The translations under genes were made by a program, and so were the position numbers. A stretch of DNA of 41,522 bases. It comes from a virus. The stretch is from the IMG/VR virus record IMGVR_UViG_3300036806_000093, positions 1-41,522 of that record, one strand, 5' to 3'. Below the pieces are notes generated by a model. It was not told the DNA's origin and did not search any database. It was given only the letters and a program-made list of their open reading frames with translations. This document shows positions 21,356 to 29,419 of this stretch, in pieces (the first letter of the stretch is position 1; every line of letters begins with the position of its first letter).

Positions 21356-21550
21356 ATGCCATCATGGGAACAACCGCCTAAATCAATGCGAGAGTTGCTC
21401 ATGGAGTATGTCGAGGCGAACTGCCCTGGGACATCGCTCGCCTTCGATCCGAAGGGGAGGCTGATTCACATTCAGAACGATGACCTCACCCAACTCCAGT
21501 TCGATTCGATGGTTGCGGTATTGAAAGCTTCGTTTCCAGGGGCATTCTAG
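21356..21550 (+). CDS. Hypothetical protein (64 aa)
   Basis: AGGAGAACAAG precedes ATG 21356. The protein is compact and mixed alpha/beta (MRELLMEYVEANCPG, RLIHIQNDDLTQLQFDSMVAVLKASFP). It ends immediately before the GTG of the next gene. No family recognised. Confidence 0.55.
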   Translation: MPSWEQPPKSMRELLMEYVEANCPGTSLAFDPKGRLIHIQNDDLTQLQFDSMVAVLKASFPGAF

Positions 21551-22846
21551 GTGATCTATATTGGTAACTATCTTCTTGAGGGTAGCAATACAGACAGCTA
21601 TCTTCTTGAGAATGGTACTGACTCGTATCTGCTAGAGGCGAATCAAACTTCGCCTGTAGATTTCCCGCCGCTGCCGAAGGTCCGCCAAGCCGGAGGCATC
21701 GAAGTAACGGCGAATCTCCTGCTGACAGTTCTTGCAGTCACCTCGACGGTCGTGATTCGGGAACCGCTGTATCACTCGCTTCCAAAACAGCCTGCGCCGT
21801 TCGAGTATCGCGTTCTGAACCTGCTCACGAGCACCCTTGCGCCGCCTGCACCCTCGGCGCAGATGCCCTCAACCCCGCTCGATCTCGATGCGATCCCGGC
21901 GAATACTTGGCGGGCGGTAGAGCCATTCCGGAATCTTCTGGAGACAACGCTCCGGCCTACGGCAGCAGTCCCTTTCCTCGGTCAAGATTTGGGCGCTCCG
22001 CTTCGGGTCCGCCCGACATTGCCTTGGGAACCTCAGCGAAATGAACTCCTCACGGCTGTACCCTTCCGTCCAGACGTATTCTTCCCGTCGCTAGCGGGCC
22101 CGACCACGCTTCGATGGGAGCCAATAGTAAGTCTGTCGCTTTACCCGCCTCCAGGAGTTGCGGCGGCTCCGTTCAGTCCGTTTGACTATCCTCCGCTCTC
22201 AAGGGTAGTTCTAACGCCGGATTATCCGGCCGCTAACGTTCTCACAAGTCTATACGCTCAAACGACGCCGTTTCGGTTGAGTGATTGGCCGATTTCACCT
22301 TCTGCTGAGACACTGCGCCAGGAGGGGCCTGCTGGATCGAATCTACAACTCCTGCAACTGCCGCCGCCAGCAGCGCCATTCGCGCCATTTGACTATCCGC
22401 CGCTAGAGGTGCTGCGCTATTCGGTAGACGTGCCAGTCACTGCATCTGGAATAGTGATGCAGGATGCGCTTCCTCCAGAGACCCCTCCAACGCAACCCGG
22501 TGGCGGAGAATACATCCGCTACACGATGCGGCCACGAAATGTTTTCGTAGAAAGGTACATCCATGAGCTTGAGCCAATTGATGAAATCGTCGAACCCGAG
22601 ACAATATTCCTTGGGGCTGTCGAAAAAACGCTCGCGCAAGCCGAAGCCGCGTCCAGCCCCGTACATCAGGAAATCGGACTTCTCTCCGCGCTCGCTACTT
22701 TGTCTGAGGCGTATGGGCAGCGTTTCGAGTCTGCCAAGGCCGCAAAGACAGCAATAGAGCAGCGCAAGGACGAGATCATCGCGCTAGATGAGGAAGAAAT
22801 CATCGCCATGATTATGGTCATCGCAGCGACGGACGACCCTGTATGA
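21551..22846 (+). CDS. Proline-rich structural protein with YLLE repeats (431 aa)
   Basis: GTG 21551 follows the previous TAG directly. The first 35 residues hold three YLLE units (NYLLEGSNTD / SYLLENGTD / SYLLEANQ). A long Pro-rich region follows, with a recurring block AAPF(S/A)PFDYPPL at residues ~204-216 and ~273-285. The C-terminal ~90 residues form a helical acidic domain. Proteins with YLLE starts and repeated Pro/aromatic blocks occur in phage head regions; the function is not known to me. Confidence 0.55.
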   Translation: MIYIGNYLLEGSNTDSYLLENGTDSYLLEANQTSPVDFPPLPKVRQAGGIEVTANLLLTVLAVTSTVVIREPLYHSLPKQPAPFEYRVLNLLTSTLAPPAPSAQMPSTPLDLDAIPANTWRAVEPFRNLLETTLRPTAAVPFLGQDLGAPLRVRPTLPWEPQRNELLTAVPFRPDVFFPSLAGPTTLRWEPIVSLSLYPPPGVAAAPFSPFDYPPLSRVVLTPDYPAANVLTSLYAQTTPFRLSDWPISPSAETLRQEGPAGSNLQLLQLPPPAAPFAPFDYPPLEVLRYSVDVPVTASGIVMQDALPPETPPTQPGGGEYIRYTMRPRNVFVERYIHELEPIDEIVEPETIFLGAVEKTLAQAEAASSPVHQEIGLLSALATLSEAYGQRFESAKAAKTAIEQRKDEIIALDEEEIIAMIMVIAATDDPV

Positions 22847-22926
22847 CGCCAAGGGAAAAAGAACTGATCTCGGCGACCATAGCGGCCATCGTTGCTACGC
22901 TCGTCACTATTTGGATATTCGGATGA
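22843..22926 (+). CDS. 27-aa single-pass membrane peptide
   Basis: ATGA overlaps at both ends (22843-22846 and 22923-22926) support this tiny ORF. It encodes MTPREKELISATIAAIVATL plus VTIWIFG, a charged start and one TM helix. Function unknown. Confidence 0.45.
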   Translation: MTPREKELISATIAAIVATLVTIWIFG

Positions 22927-23183
22927 TCGAGGACGACCGTAAATATTTCGAGTCACAGATCGACATGTTCGCGAGTGAAGGCTGGAAGCATTTCGCGGAA
23001 CAGGTCGAGAAGATGCACGTTTCGACGGACAGTATCTCAGGAGTCGCGCCAGATGACGTGCGTTTCAAGCAGGGGGAGTTATCGATCATCCGCTGGGTGC
23101 TCGCTTGGCCGAAACTGATCCAGGCAGAATATGACAACCAACTAGCCGAGGACGTAGCACCGCCTCCAGATGCCAATCTTTGA
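22923..23183 (+). CDS. Conserved small phage head-region protein (86 aa)
   Basis: ATG 22923 (ATGA overlap) was chosen over an upstream TTG. The start MIEDDRKYFESQIDMFASEGWKHF and the later RFKQGELSIIRWVLAWP segment match a small conserved protein regularly found between portal and scaffold genes of podoviruses, by memory of pattern. Role unknown. Confidence 0.65.
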   Translation: MIEDDRKYFESQIDMFASEGWKHFAEQVEKMHVSTDSISGVAPDDVRFKQGELSIIRWVLAWPKLIQAEYDNQLAEDVAPPPDANL

Positions 23184-23412
23184 ATACAAGTGCCCGGACT
23201 GCGGCGGAACTCAGGACGTAATTGTCCTGAAACCTCCACGTCCGGCGCTCGTCCCTTGCGCCTGCGGGAAGCAGGCGGTGTTTCAAATATCAGCGCCACA
23301 CTTGAGCATGAGGATGGGCATGGATTCGATCGGATCGCCGACGCAGGCGAGGCGGTGGGAAAAAGCCCACACCGAGAAACTCAAAGCGGAGCAAAGGAAG
23401 GCCAATGGCTGA
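23170..23412 (+). CDS. Zinc-ribbon protein, FmdB/CxxC-CxxC-like (80 aa)
   Basis: Starts MPIFEYKCPDCG (C8, C11) with a second pair CAC at residues 30-32, the arrangement of FmdB-type putative regulatory zinc ribbons, which phages often carry next to scaffold genes. The second half is basic and helical (RRWEKAHTEKLKAEQRKANG). It overlaps its upstream neighbour by 14 nt and its downstream neighbour by 8 nt. Confidence 0.75.
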   Translation: MPIFEYKCPDCGGTQDVIVLKPPRPALVPCACGKQAVFQISAPHLSMRMGMDSIGSPTQARRWEKAHTEKLKAEQRKANG

Positions 23413-24127
23413 AGATCAGACAGCAGACACCACTGCCAAAACGGCATCGGGCGAGGAGCAGCAACAAGTAGTAGCGCCGTCCGTGGAGGAATTGCAGGCG
23501 AAGCTCGCCTCAGAGTCCTCGCAGCGCCTGAAACTGGAACAGGCGCTTACCCGCCAAGGCCAAGAACTGGGCGGCTACCGGAAGCTCGCGCAGGACGTGA
23601 TGCAGCGCGACATCCAGAACGGCGGGAAGAAGGACGATAAGGTTGACATTTTCGCCGACCCTGACAAAGCCATGGCGCAGGCTATCTCTGCCAGTCCCGA
23701 GGTAAGGGGGCTGACGCAGGCAGCGCAGCAAATGGCGCGCCAGACCATGGCGGCGAACTTGAAATCCGCTCATCCAGACTTCGAGAAAACGGTGAAGGAT
23801 GACGAATTCATCAAGTGGGTCGGAGCATCCAAGGTCAGAAGCGAACTGTACGTTCGCGGCGATCAGAACTTCGATTTCGACGCAGCAAACGAATTGCTTA
23901 CGACGTGGAATGAGCGCAAGGCGTTGACCACCACGGCGCAGCAGACAACGCAGGACCGGGCCGCATCCGATCTCAAGGCCGCGAAAGTGACCACTGGGAC
24001 CGCGACAGCCGGCAGCAAAAAGATGTACAAGAGCATCGACCTGATGCGCTTGCGGACGAATGACCCTGAGAAGTACAACGCACTCAACGTCGCTCAACTG
24101 TATGCGAACGGACAGGTGCAGAAGTAG
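23405..24127 (+). CDS. Scaffolding protein
   Basis: A 240-residue hydrophilic, Gln/Ala/Lys-rich helical protein located directly before the major capsid gene, as is usual for scaffolds. It has a coiled-coil segment (VEELQAKLASESSQRLKLEQ, residues ~27-47), a middle domain (HPDFEKTVKDDEFIKWVGAS) and a basic C-terminal helix. It would guide procapsid assembly and then leave. Sequence similarity to a specific family was not established. Confidence 0.75.
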   Translation: MAEDQTADTTAKTASGEEQQQVVAPSVEELQAKLASESSQRLKLEQALTRQGQELGGYRKLAQDVMQRDIQNGGKKDDKVDIFADPDKAMAQAISASPEVRGLTQAAQQMARQTMAANLKSAHPDFEKTVKDDEFIKWVGASKVRSELYVRGDQNFDFDAANELLTTWNERKALTTTAQQTTQDRAASDLKAAKVTTGTATAGSKKMYKSIDLMRLRTNDPEKYNALNVAQLYANGQVQK

Positions 24128-24136
24128 GAGAATGCA

Positions 24137-25051
24137 ATGCCTCTAGGCACAAATAACACAACAACGACAACGGCGGCAGTTTATATTCCGCAGCTGTGGT
24201 CAGATGAGATCATCGCAACGTTCAAGTCGAATCTGACTTTGGCGAATCTTGTCACTCGCTTCAACCAAGCGGGGAAGAAGGGTTCGGTCATCAACGTTCC
24301 CAACTTCGCTCGCGGTTCGGCTTCGGCCAAGACGCAAGGCTCGCAGGTGACGCTGATCGCCCCGACCGACACGAATACCACGATCACCATCAACAAATGG
24401 TTCGAGTATTCGAGATTGATCGAGGACATCGTCGCCATCCAGGCCCTGGACAGTCTGCGCCAGGCGTACACCGATGACGGCGGTTATGCCCTTGCGAAGC
24501 AGGTCGATACGGACCTCGTACAGCTCGGGCGTTCGGCCAATGGCGGCGCTGGCACGGCCGCTTATGGCGGAGCGTTCATCGGCGGTGACGGCACGACCGC
24601 CTACACCTCCGGCACCCCGAATCAGACAGCGCTTACCGATCCAGCGATTCGTCGCACGATCCAGCGCTTTGACGATGCGGACTTCCCTATGATGGACCGC
24701 TTCTTCCTCGTACCGCCCTCGGCGCGGAATACCCTGATGGGTATCAGCCGCTTCACCGAGCAGGCGTTCGTTGGCGAGGCGGCAGGCGGGAATACCATTC
24801 GCAACGGCAAATTGGGAGACATCTACGGCATCCCCGTATATGTGTCATCCAACGCCGACACTGCGACGGGTGCCGCCCGCATTGCGATCATGGGACACAA
24901 GTCCTGGGTCGCGCTCGCCATCCAAGAAGAGGTGCGTAGCCAGACTCAGTACAAACAGGAATATCTGTCTGACCTTTTCACGGCGGACTGTCTCTACGGT
25001 GTCGCAGAACTGCGCGACAACGGGGCGATCCCGCTGGCAGTACCGGCGTAA
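24137..25051 (+). CDS. Major capsid protein
   Basis: A 304-residue protein with IPQLWSDEIIATFKSNLTLANLV near the start, VINVPNFARG, and DRFFLVPPSARNTLMG with GDIYGIPVYVSSNAD in the C-terminal half. These are typical of HK97-fold coat proteins of short-tailed phages. GGAGA lies before ATG 24137, and a hairpin terminator-like structure follows the stop, consistent with high expression. Position after the scaffold supports the call. Confidence 0.9.
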   Translation: MPLGTNNTTTTTAAVYIPQLWSDEIIATFKSNLTLANLVTRFNQAGKKGSVINVPNFARGSASAKTQGSQVTLIAPTDTNTTITINKWFEYSRLIEDIVAIQALDSLRQAYTDDGGYALAKQVDTDLVQLGRSANGGAGTAAYGGAFIGGDGTTAYTSGTPNQTALTDPAIRRTIQRFDDADFPMMDRFFLVPPSARNTLMGISRFTEQAFVGEAAGGNTIRNGKLGDIYGIPVYVSSNADTATGAARIAIMGHKSWVALAIQEEVRSQTQYKQEYLSDLFTADCLYGVAELRDNGAIPLAVPA

Positions 25052-25058
25052 TAACCAC

Positions 25059-25080
25059 GGGGCGGCGGAAACGTCGCCCC
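25059..25080 (+). terminator. GC-rich hairpin after the capsid gene
   Basis: GGGGCGGC and GTCGCCCC pair over 8 positions with one mismatch around a 6-nt loop, beginning 7 nt past the stop codon. Only TATTTC follows instead of a long U-run, so termination may be partial. It likely tunes capsid versus downstream expression or stabilises the capsid mRNA. Confidence 0.6.
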
Positions 25081-25099
25081 TATTTCAAGGAGAATTTGC

Positions 25100-25501
25100 A
25101 TGTCCAGACAAAGTCCAGGCCTTCCGATCACAGCGCTGCTCGTGGATCACGTTACGGCGGCGATCAACGCAACAGCAACGGCAACGGCTTCTCAGGTGGC
25201 AAGCGGTTATATCACATCGACCTCCGCCGCGGCGACCACAATCACCCTACCAACGGGAACGCTGCTTGGTGCGCAACTCGGAGCGACTCAGGGTCTAATC
25301 CATGATCTGTACATCGACAATACTGCTGGCGCAAGCACTGTAACGATGGCAGTAGCGGTCAACGGCATCAAGAGCGATGCCGCGAACACGACCGCCGCAT
25401 CGTTCGGTCAACTGACCGTGGCCTCTGGCGTCACTGGCATTGGTAGATTTACTCTGATGTTCTCTAGCCCTACCGCCTACGTTTTCACCAGGACCGCATA
25501 A
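25100..25501 (+). CDS. Probable minor capsid/decoration protein (133 aa)
   Basis: AAGGAGA precedes ATG 25100. The protein is beta-rich and low in charge (ITSTSAAATTITLPTGTLLG, DNTAGASTVTMAV, GRFTLMFSSPTAYVFTRT). A small beta-protein directly after the capsid gene is usually a decoration or head-completion component; this is inferred. Confidence 0.6.
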   Translation: MSRQSPGLPITALLVDHVTAAINATATATASQVASGYITSTSAAATTITLPTGTLLGAQLGATQGLIHDLYIDNTAGASTVTMAVAVNGIKSDAANTTAASFGQLTVASGVTGIGRFTLMFSSPTAYVFTRTA

Positions 25502-25510
25502 GGAGGCGCC

Positions 25511-25726
25511 ATGGATTTCAAGTTCCAGTATATCGGCCCTCCGTTCGAGGCTGGCGGAGGAGCCGTAATAACGGTGCAGGAACATGATGTGCCTGACCTA
25601 CGCCGCTCCGCTCACGACTGGAAGGAGGTCTCGGAGACGACGGCGACGGTTGTAGAGCCGAAGTACATCAAGATCAAGGGCAAGCCGAAGGCTGTTCTGA
25701 GTCACGCTGACGACGGCGAGGTCTGA
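25511..25726 (+). CDS. Hypothetical protein (71 aa)
   Basis: AGGAGG precedes ATG 25511. It encodes a beta-rich start (DFKFQYIGPPFEAGGGAVIT) and a lysine-rich segment (PKYIKIKGKPKAV). It overlaps the next start by one base. No family recognised. Confidence 0.55.
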   Translation: MDFKFQYIGPPFEAGGGAVITVQEHDVPDLRRSAHDWKEVSETTATVVEPKYIKIKGKPKAVLSHADDGEV

Positions 25727-26400
25727 TGAGCACTACGGCACTCGTTGCGGTCAATGCGGTGCTCGCAAGGCTGCGAGAGAACGCGCTCACGTCAACGACG
25801 TTCACGTCGAACGCGTATGGCGCTCTCATGCTGCGATTCATCAACGAAACGAAGCGCGAAGTTGAGGACGCATGGGACTGGACGCAACTGCGCCAGACGA
25901 TCGCAATCTCGACCGTAGCGAGCACGGCGACCTACACCGTCACCGGGGCCGGGCAACGCTTCCGCTTCTACGACCGCCGAAAGGTGATCTGGAATTCGAC
26001 GACGCATGAGTGGATTTACCAGTATCCGCAAGGTCAGTTTGAGGAGGCGAAATGGAACTTCTCGATCAACCAGCAGCATCCGGCGTGGTATCGCATCATC
26101 GGACTTGACGCAACCGGAACTGATCCAATCGTCGAGCTTTATCCGACGCCAGACGCCACCTATGCGCTCAAGTTTCCGTTCGTTGTCCCGCAGGCGGACT
26201 TGGCGCTTTTCAGCGATACGTTCAACCTGCCGCTACTCCCAATCGAACTCGGATCGTGGGCGAGGGCGATTTCTGAGCGCGGCGAGGACGGGGGAACATC
26301 GAGCGATCTCGCATGGAGCCTCTACAGGACGGCCCTCTCTGACTATATCGCTATGAACCAGGGATTGACCGAGGATGAGACCGTCTGGATGACCGCATGA
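25726..26400 (+). CDS. Head-tail adaptor / tail tubular protein A-like (224 aa)
   Basis: The protein starts with a helix set (VNAVLARLRENALTS...LMLRFINETKREVEDAWDWTQLR), has beta strands in the middle, and LPLLPIELGSWARAISERGEDGG toward the end. This layout matches phage adaptor proteins (P22 gp4 / T7 gp11-type) that extend the portal. It overlaps the next gene by 4 nt. Assignment by pattern and order. Confidence 0.75.
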   Translation: MSTTALVAVNAVLARLRENALTSTTFTSNAYGALMLRFINETKREVEDAWDWTQLRQTIAISTVASTATYTVTGAGQRFRFYDRRKVIWNSTTHEWIYQYPQGQFEEAKWNFSINQQHPAWYRIIGLDATGTDPIVELYPTPDATYALKFPFVVPQADLALFSDTFNLPLLPIELGSWARAISERGEDGGTSSDLAWSLYRTALSDYIAMNQGLTEDETVWMTA

Positions 26401-27905
26401 CCGCGCAAATCGATCAATCAGTCTCGATCATCGCCCCTGGCATCTGGGGCCTGAATCGTCAGGACGCCATCGACCAGATGGACCTGCGGTTCGCTCTGGA
26501 CGCGCAGAACTCCGTTCAGGATACGACCGGAAGACTCACGGTGCGCAAGGGCTACACTGCCGTCACGACAGCAACTATAGGCGGCGGAGCGAATATCCAG
26601 CAGATATTCGAGTACGTTGACAAGACGGGAGCGACGAGTTTCCTGTCGGCAGCGAATCTGAACATCTACTCTGGCTCAACCACGCTGACGAGCGTGTATT
26701 CGACCGCCATCACCGCGAACAACTGGCAGGCGGTCAACTTCAACAATTTTATGTGGTTCTTCCAACGGAGCCATGTCCCGCTGCGCTGGAATGGCGCAAC
26801 AATGGTAACGATTGCATCCCTTGGCGGCACTGGCACGCCGCCCTCCGCAAACGCTGTCCTGGGCGCATTCGGACGCCTCTACGCGATAGATACCGTAACC
26901 GACAAGACAACGCTCTACTTCTCCGACACGCTTATCGGTCAGAACTGGACAGGAGGCACCGCTGGAACGCTCGATCTCAGCACCGTTTGGCAGAACGGTA
27001 TGGATACGGGCGTCGCGCTCGCTTCGTTCAACAACTATCTCGTCATCTTCGGGCGCAAGTCGATCCTGCTCTACTCCGGGGCTGCGACGCCTGCGAACTT
27101 GTCGCTCGTGGAGGTCATCAAGGGCATCGGTTGCATCGCCAGAGACAGTGTGCAGAATATAGGAACCGACATCTACTTCCTGTCGGACACCGGGGTTCGC
27201 AGCCTCGCGCGTACCATCCAGACGACAACCGTTCCGATCACCGACATCTCAAAGAACGTCCGGGATTTCATGCTGACCTATGTGGTGTCCGAGGCGAATC
27301 TGGAACTGGTGCGCTCAGTGTACAGCGAGCAGGAAGGGTTCTACCTACTCAGCTTTCCTGGAAACGGGATCACGTTCTGCTTCAACATCCGTCAGAACTT
27401 GCAGGACGGGACAAATCCAGCGACCTATTGGCTGACGATAAATCCGAAGGCGATGCTCGCGTCTCGTGATCGCTCGCTCTATTTCGGCCATGCCGGGATT
27501 ATCACGAAGTACAATGGCTATGCTGACCTCGGATCGTCTATCGACTGGTCTCATCTTTCGCCATGGACGGACTTCCAATCTCCGCAGCAGCAGAAAATAC
27601 TGAAGAAACTCCTCACGGTGCTTGCGGGTGCGAACAACCAGACTGTGACTACGAAATGGTTCTGGGACTACAGCACTACAGGATTCAGCTCGCAGCAGAT
27701 TATCGGCCTCATGGGGCAGGCCGAGTACGGAACAGCGCAATACGGAATTGATGAGTATTCGAGCGGCATAGGTCTTTCCCAGGTCTCGGCGTCAGGACAA
27801 GGAACCGGGAAGGTTCTGCAAGTCGGCACGAGCGCCTCGGTCAACGGGACGCAGCTTGGATTGCATAAGTATGATGCGTATGCAAAGCAAGGGAAGATGA
27901 TCTGA
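26397..27905 (+). CDS. Phage stabilisation / tail tubular B-like protein (502 aa)
   Basis: The sequence is organised in short beta repeats with conserved turns (LDAQNSVQDTTGRLTVRKGY near the start, GAFGRLYAID, FNNYLVIFGRKSILLYSG, IYFLSDTGVRSL), as in the propeller-like P22 gp10 and T7 gp12 tail proteins. It follows the adaptor gene, the usual order in short-tailed phages, and would close the portal channel and carry fibres. Confidence 0.8.
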   Translation: MTAQIDQSVSIIAPGIWGLNRQDAIDQMDLRFALDAQNSVQDTTGRLTVRKGYTAVTTATIGGGANIQQIFEYVDKTGATSFLSAANLNIYSGSTTLTSVYSTAITANNWQAVNFNNFMWFFQRSHVPLRWNGATMVTIASLGGTGTPPSANAVLGAFGRLYAIDTVTDKTTLYFSDTLIGQNWTGGTAGTLDLSTVWQNGMDTGVALASFNNYLVIFGRKSILLYSGAATPANLSLVEVIKGIGCIARDSVQNIGTDIYFLSDTGVRSLARTIQTTTVPITDISKNVRDFMLTYVVSEANLELVRSVYSEQEGFYLLSFPGNGITFCFNIRQNLQDGTNPATYWLTINPKAMLASRDRSLYFGHAGIITKYNGYADLGSSIDWSHLSPWTDFQSPQQQKILKKLLTVLAGANNQTVTTKWFWDYSTTGFSSQQIIGLMGQAEYGTAQYGIDEYSSGIGLSQVSASGQGTGKVLQVGTSASVNGTQLGLHKYDAYAKQGKMI

Positions 27906-29419
27906 TGGACAGCTATTTGGCAGGAGGAGGGTTAAATTGGTTGCCATCTGGCGGCGATGTTGGCGCTGGGGGCGGTGGCTTCGCCAATCCGGTGCAGTCG
28001 TTTGGATCGACTCCAGCGACTTTGTCTGCTTTTGGCGGACCGCTCGATTACAACCTTGGATCTTCTAGGAGCGACCCATACGACCCTCGTTTGCTCGATC
28101 CGAATTTCGATCCCAATTCTGTTTGGTCTATGCCACAGGGCGCTCCGCAAGGATCAGTATGGAACTGGACAGGCCCTACCAATGGTGACGAGAACAACGA
28201 AGGAAGCCGTGGATTCTGGAACGTCGATACGACGCCGCAGGGCGGCGTCAACCCTGGTGGAGGTTTTCTATCAGGCCTGAATCTTGGAAATATCGCAAAG
28301 GCCATAGCGCTCCCTTCCGCATTCCAAGTTGGCGGCGCTTCTGGCACGAACATAGCGAATAACGCTATCAGCGGCAATCCGCTTGGGCAAAACGCAGGGG
28401 TGGCCGCTGGAGCAGACCTGACTGGCCTTGGGCTTGGGGTTGGCGGTATCGGTGGCGCTGGTCTAGGACTGGCAGGCAGAAGCGCTGCGGCGCTTGGAGG
28501 AGGAAATATGGCGACGAGCGGAACAGGGGCTGGTGGTGCGTTCGGCAACCTCCTCGGGGGTGCTGCTAATCTCGCTGGCACTAATCAGATGCAACAATAC
28601 CTCCAGCAGGCTCAGGACAACGCGAACCGCGCCGGGCAGTTCACGCCGTACAACGTTTATTCCGGCCTGGGCAGCACGACCTTTGGGCCGAATGGCGTCA
28701 CGAGCACCCTTTCTCCTCAATATCAGGGAATCCAAGGGAGTCTGCTCTCGAATGCGTCAGGCGCACTGGCGGCAGGCGCCCAAGATCCGCAAACGCTCGC
28801 CAACAACTACTATTCCATGCTCAACCAGCAAGCGGCCCCGCAGGAAGCGACTGACCGTGCGAACGCCTTGGCGCAACTCCAAGCGACTGGCACAACCGGC
28901 CTTGGAGTCGGCCCGAATGTGAACGGCGCTGGACCTGCGAATCCGCTCTACTCCAGTCTGCTTCTCGCGCAGAACAACAATGCTCTCAACCGCCAGATTC
29001 AGGCTCAGACCATGGCGCAGCAGGTTGCCAATTCTACGCAACAGCGAGGCCTAGGCTATCTCAGCGCCGGGACTGGACTGGATCAGTTCGGGCTTCAGAA
29101 CGCTCAACTTGGCGGTCAACTCGGCGCTGCGCAGACGCAAGGGGCATTGGGCGGTGCGAGGATAGCAACCCCGCTCATTCAGCAGCAGGGAGCGCTTCGC
29201 GGAGGGGTTTTGGGCGGTTTGGGAAGCGCACTGCAGAGCGGCGGGATCGGGAGTCTCCTGGGCGGTCTGGGGAGCCTTGGGGGGTTGTTCTCTGGATCAG
29301 GGCAAGGAGGGTCCTTCGGGCTTGATTCGCTGCCACTCCCCAGCGATAGCGATCTCCAGGGGTTATTCAGCGGCGGTGGGGCCAGCAGCGTTCTTGATCT
29401 CGGGGGAGGGTTCATATAA
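27905..29419 (+). CDS. Glycine-rich internal virion / DNA ejection protein (504 aa)
   Basis: TGATG overlap with the previous gene. Gly, Gln, Asn and Leu dominate, with repeated GLG/GGAG stretches (residues ~170-210 and ~430-480) and a helical Gln/Ala-rich middle (LANNYYSMLNQQAAPQEATD). It is the first of three consecutive large genes between tail-tube and fibre genes, where podoviruses encode ejected internal proteins. No catalytic motif seen. Confidence 0.65.
   Translation: MDSYLAGGGLNWLPSGGDVGAGGGGFANPVQSFGSTPATLSAFGGPLDYNLGSSRSDPYDPRLLDPNFDPNSVWSMPQGAPQGSVWNWTGPTNGDENNEGSRGFWNVDTTPQGGVNPGGGFLSGLNLGNIAKAIALPSAFQVGGASGTNIANNAISGNPLGQNAGVAAGADLTGLGLGVGGIGGAGLGLAGRSAAALGGGNMATSGTGAGGAFGNLLGGAANLAGTNQMQQYLQQAQDNANRAGQFTPYNVYSGLGSTTFGPNGVTSTLSPQYQGIQGSLLSNASGALAAGAQDPQTLANNYYSMLNQQAAPQEATDRANALAQLQATGTTGLGVGPNVNGAGPANPLYSSLLLAQNNNALNRQIQAQTMAQQVANSTQQRGLGYLSAGTGLDQFGLQNAQLGGQLGAAQTQGALGGARIATPLIQQQGALRGGVLGGLGSALQSGGIGSLLGGLGSLGGLFSGSGQGGSFGLDSLPLPSDSDLQGLFSGGGASSVLDLGGGFI

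Noticed and set aside
22911-22922. TTG start upstream of the 86-aa head-region protein
   Set aside because: ATG 22923 overlaps the previous stop and matches the conserved MIEDD-type start.
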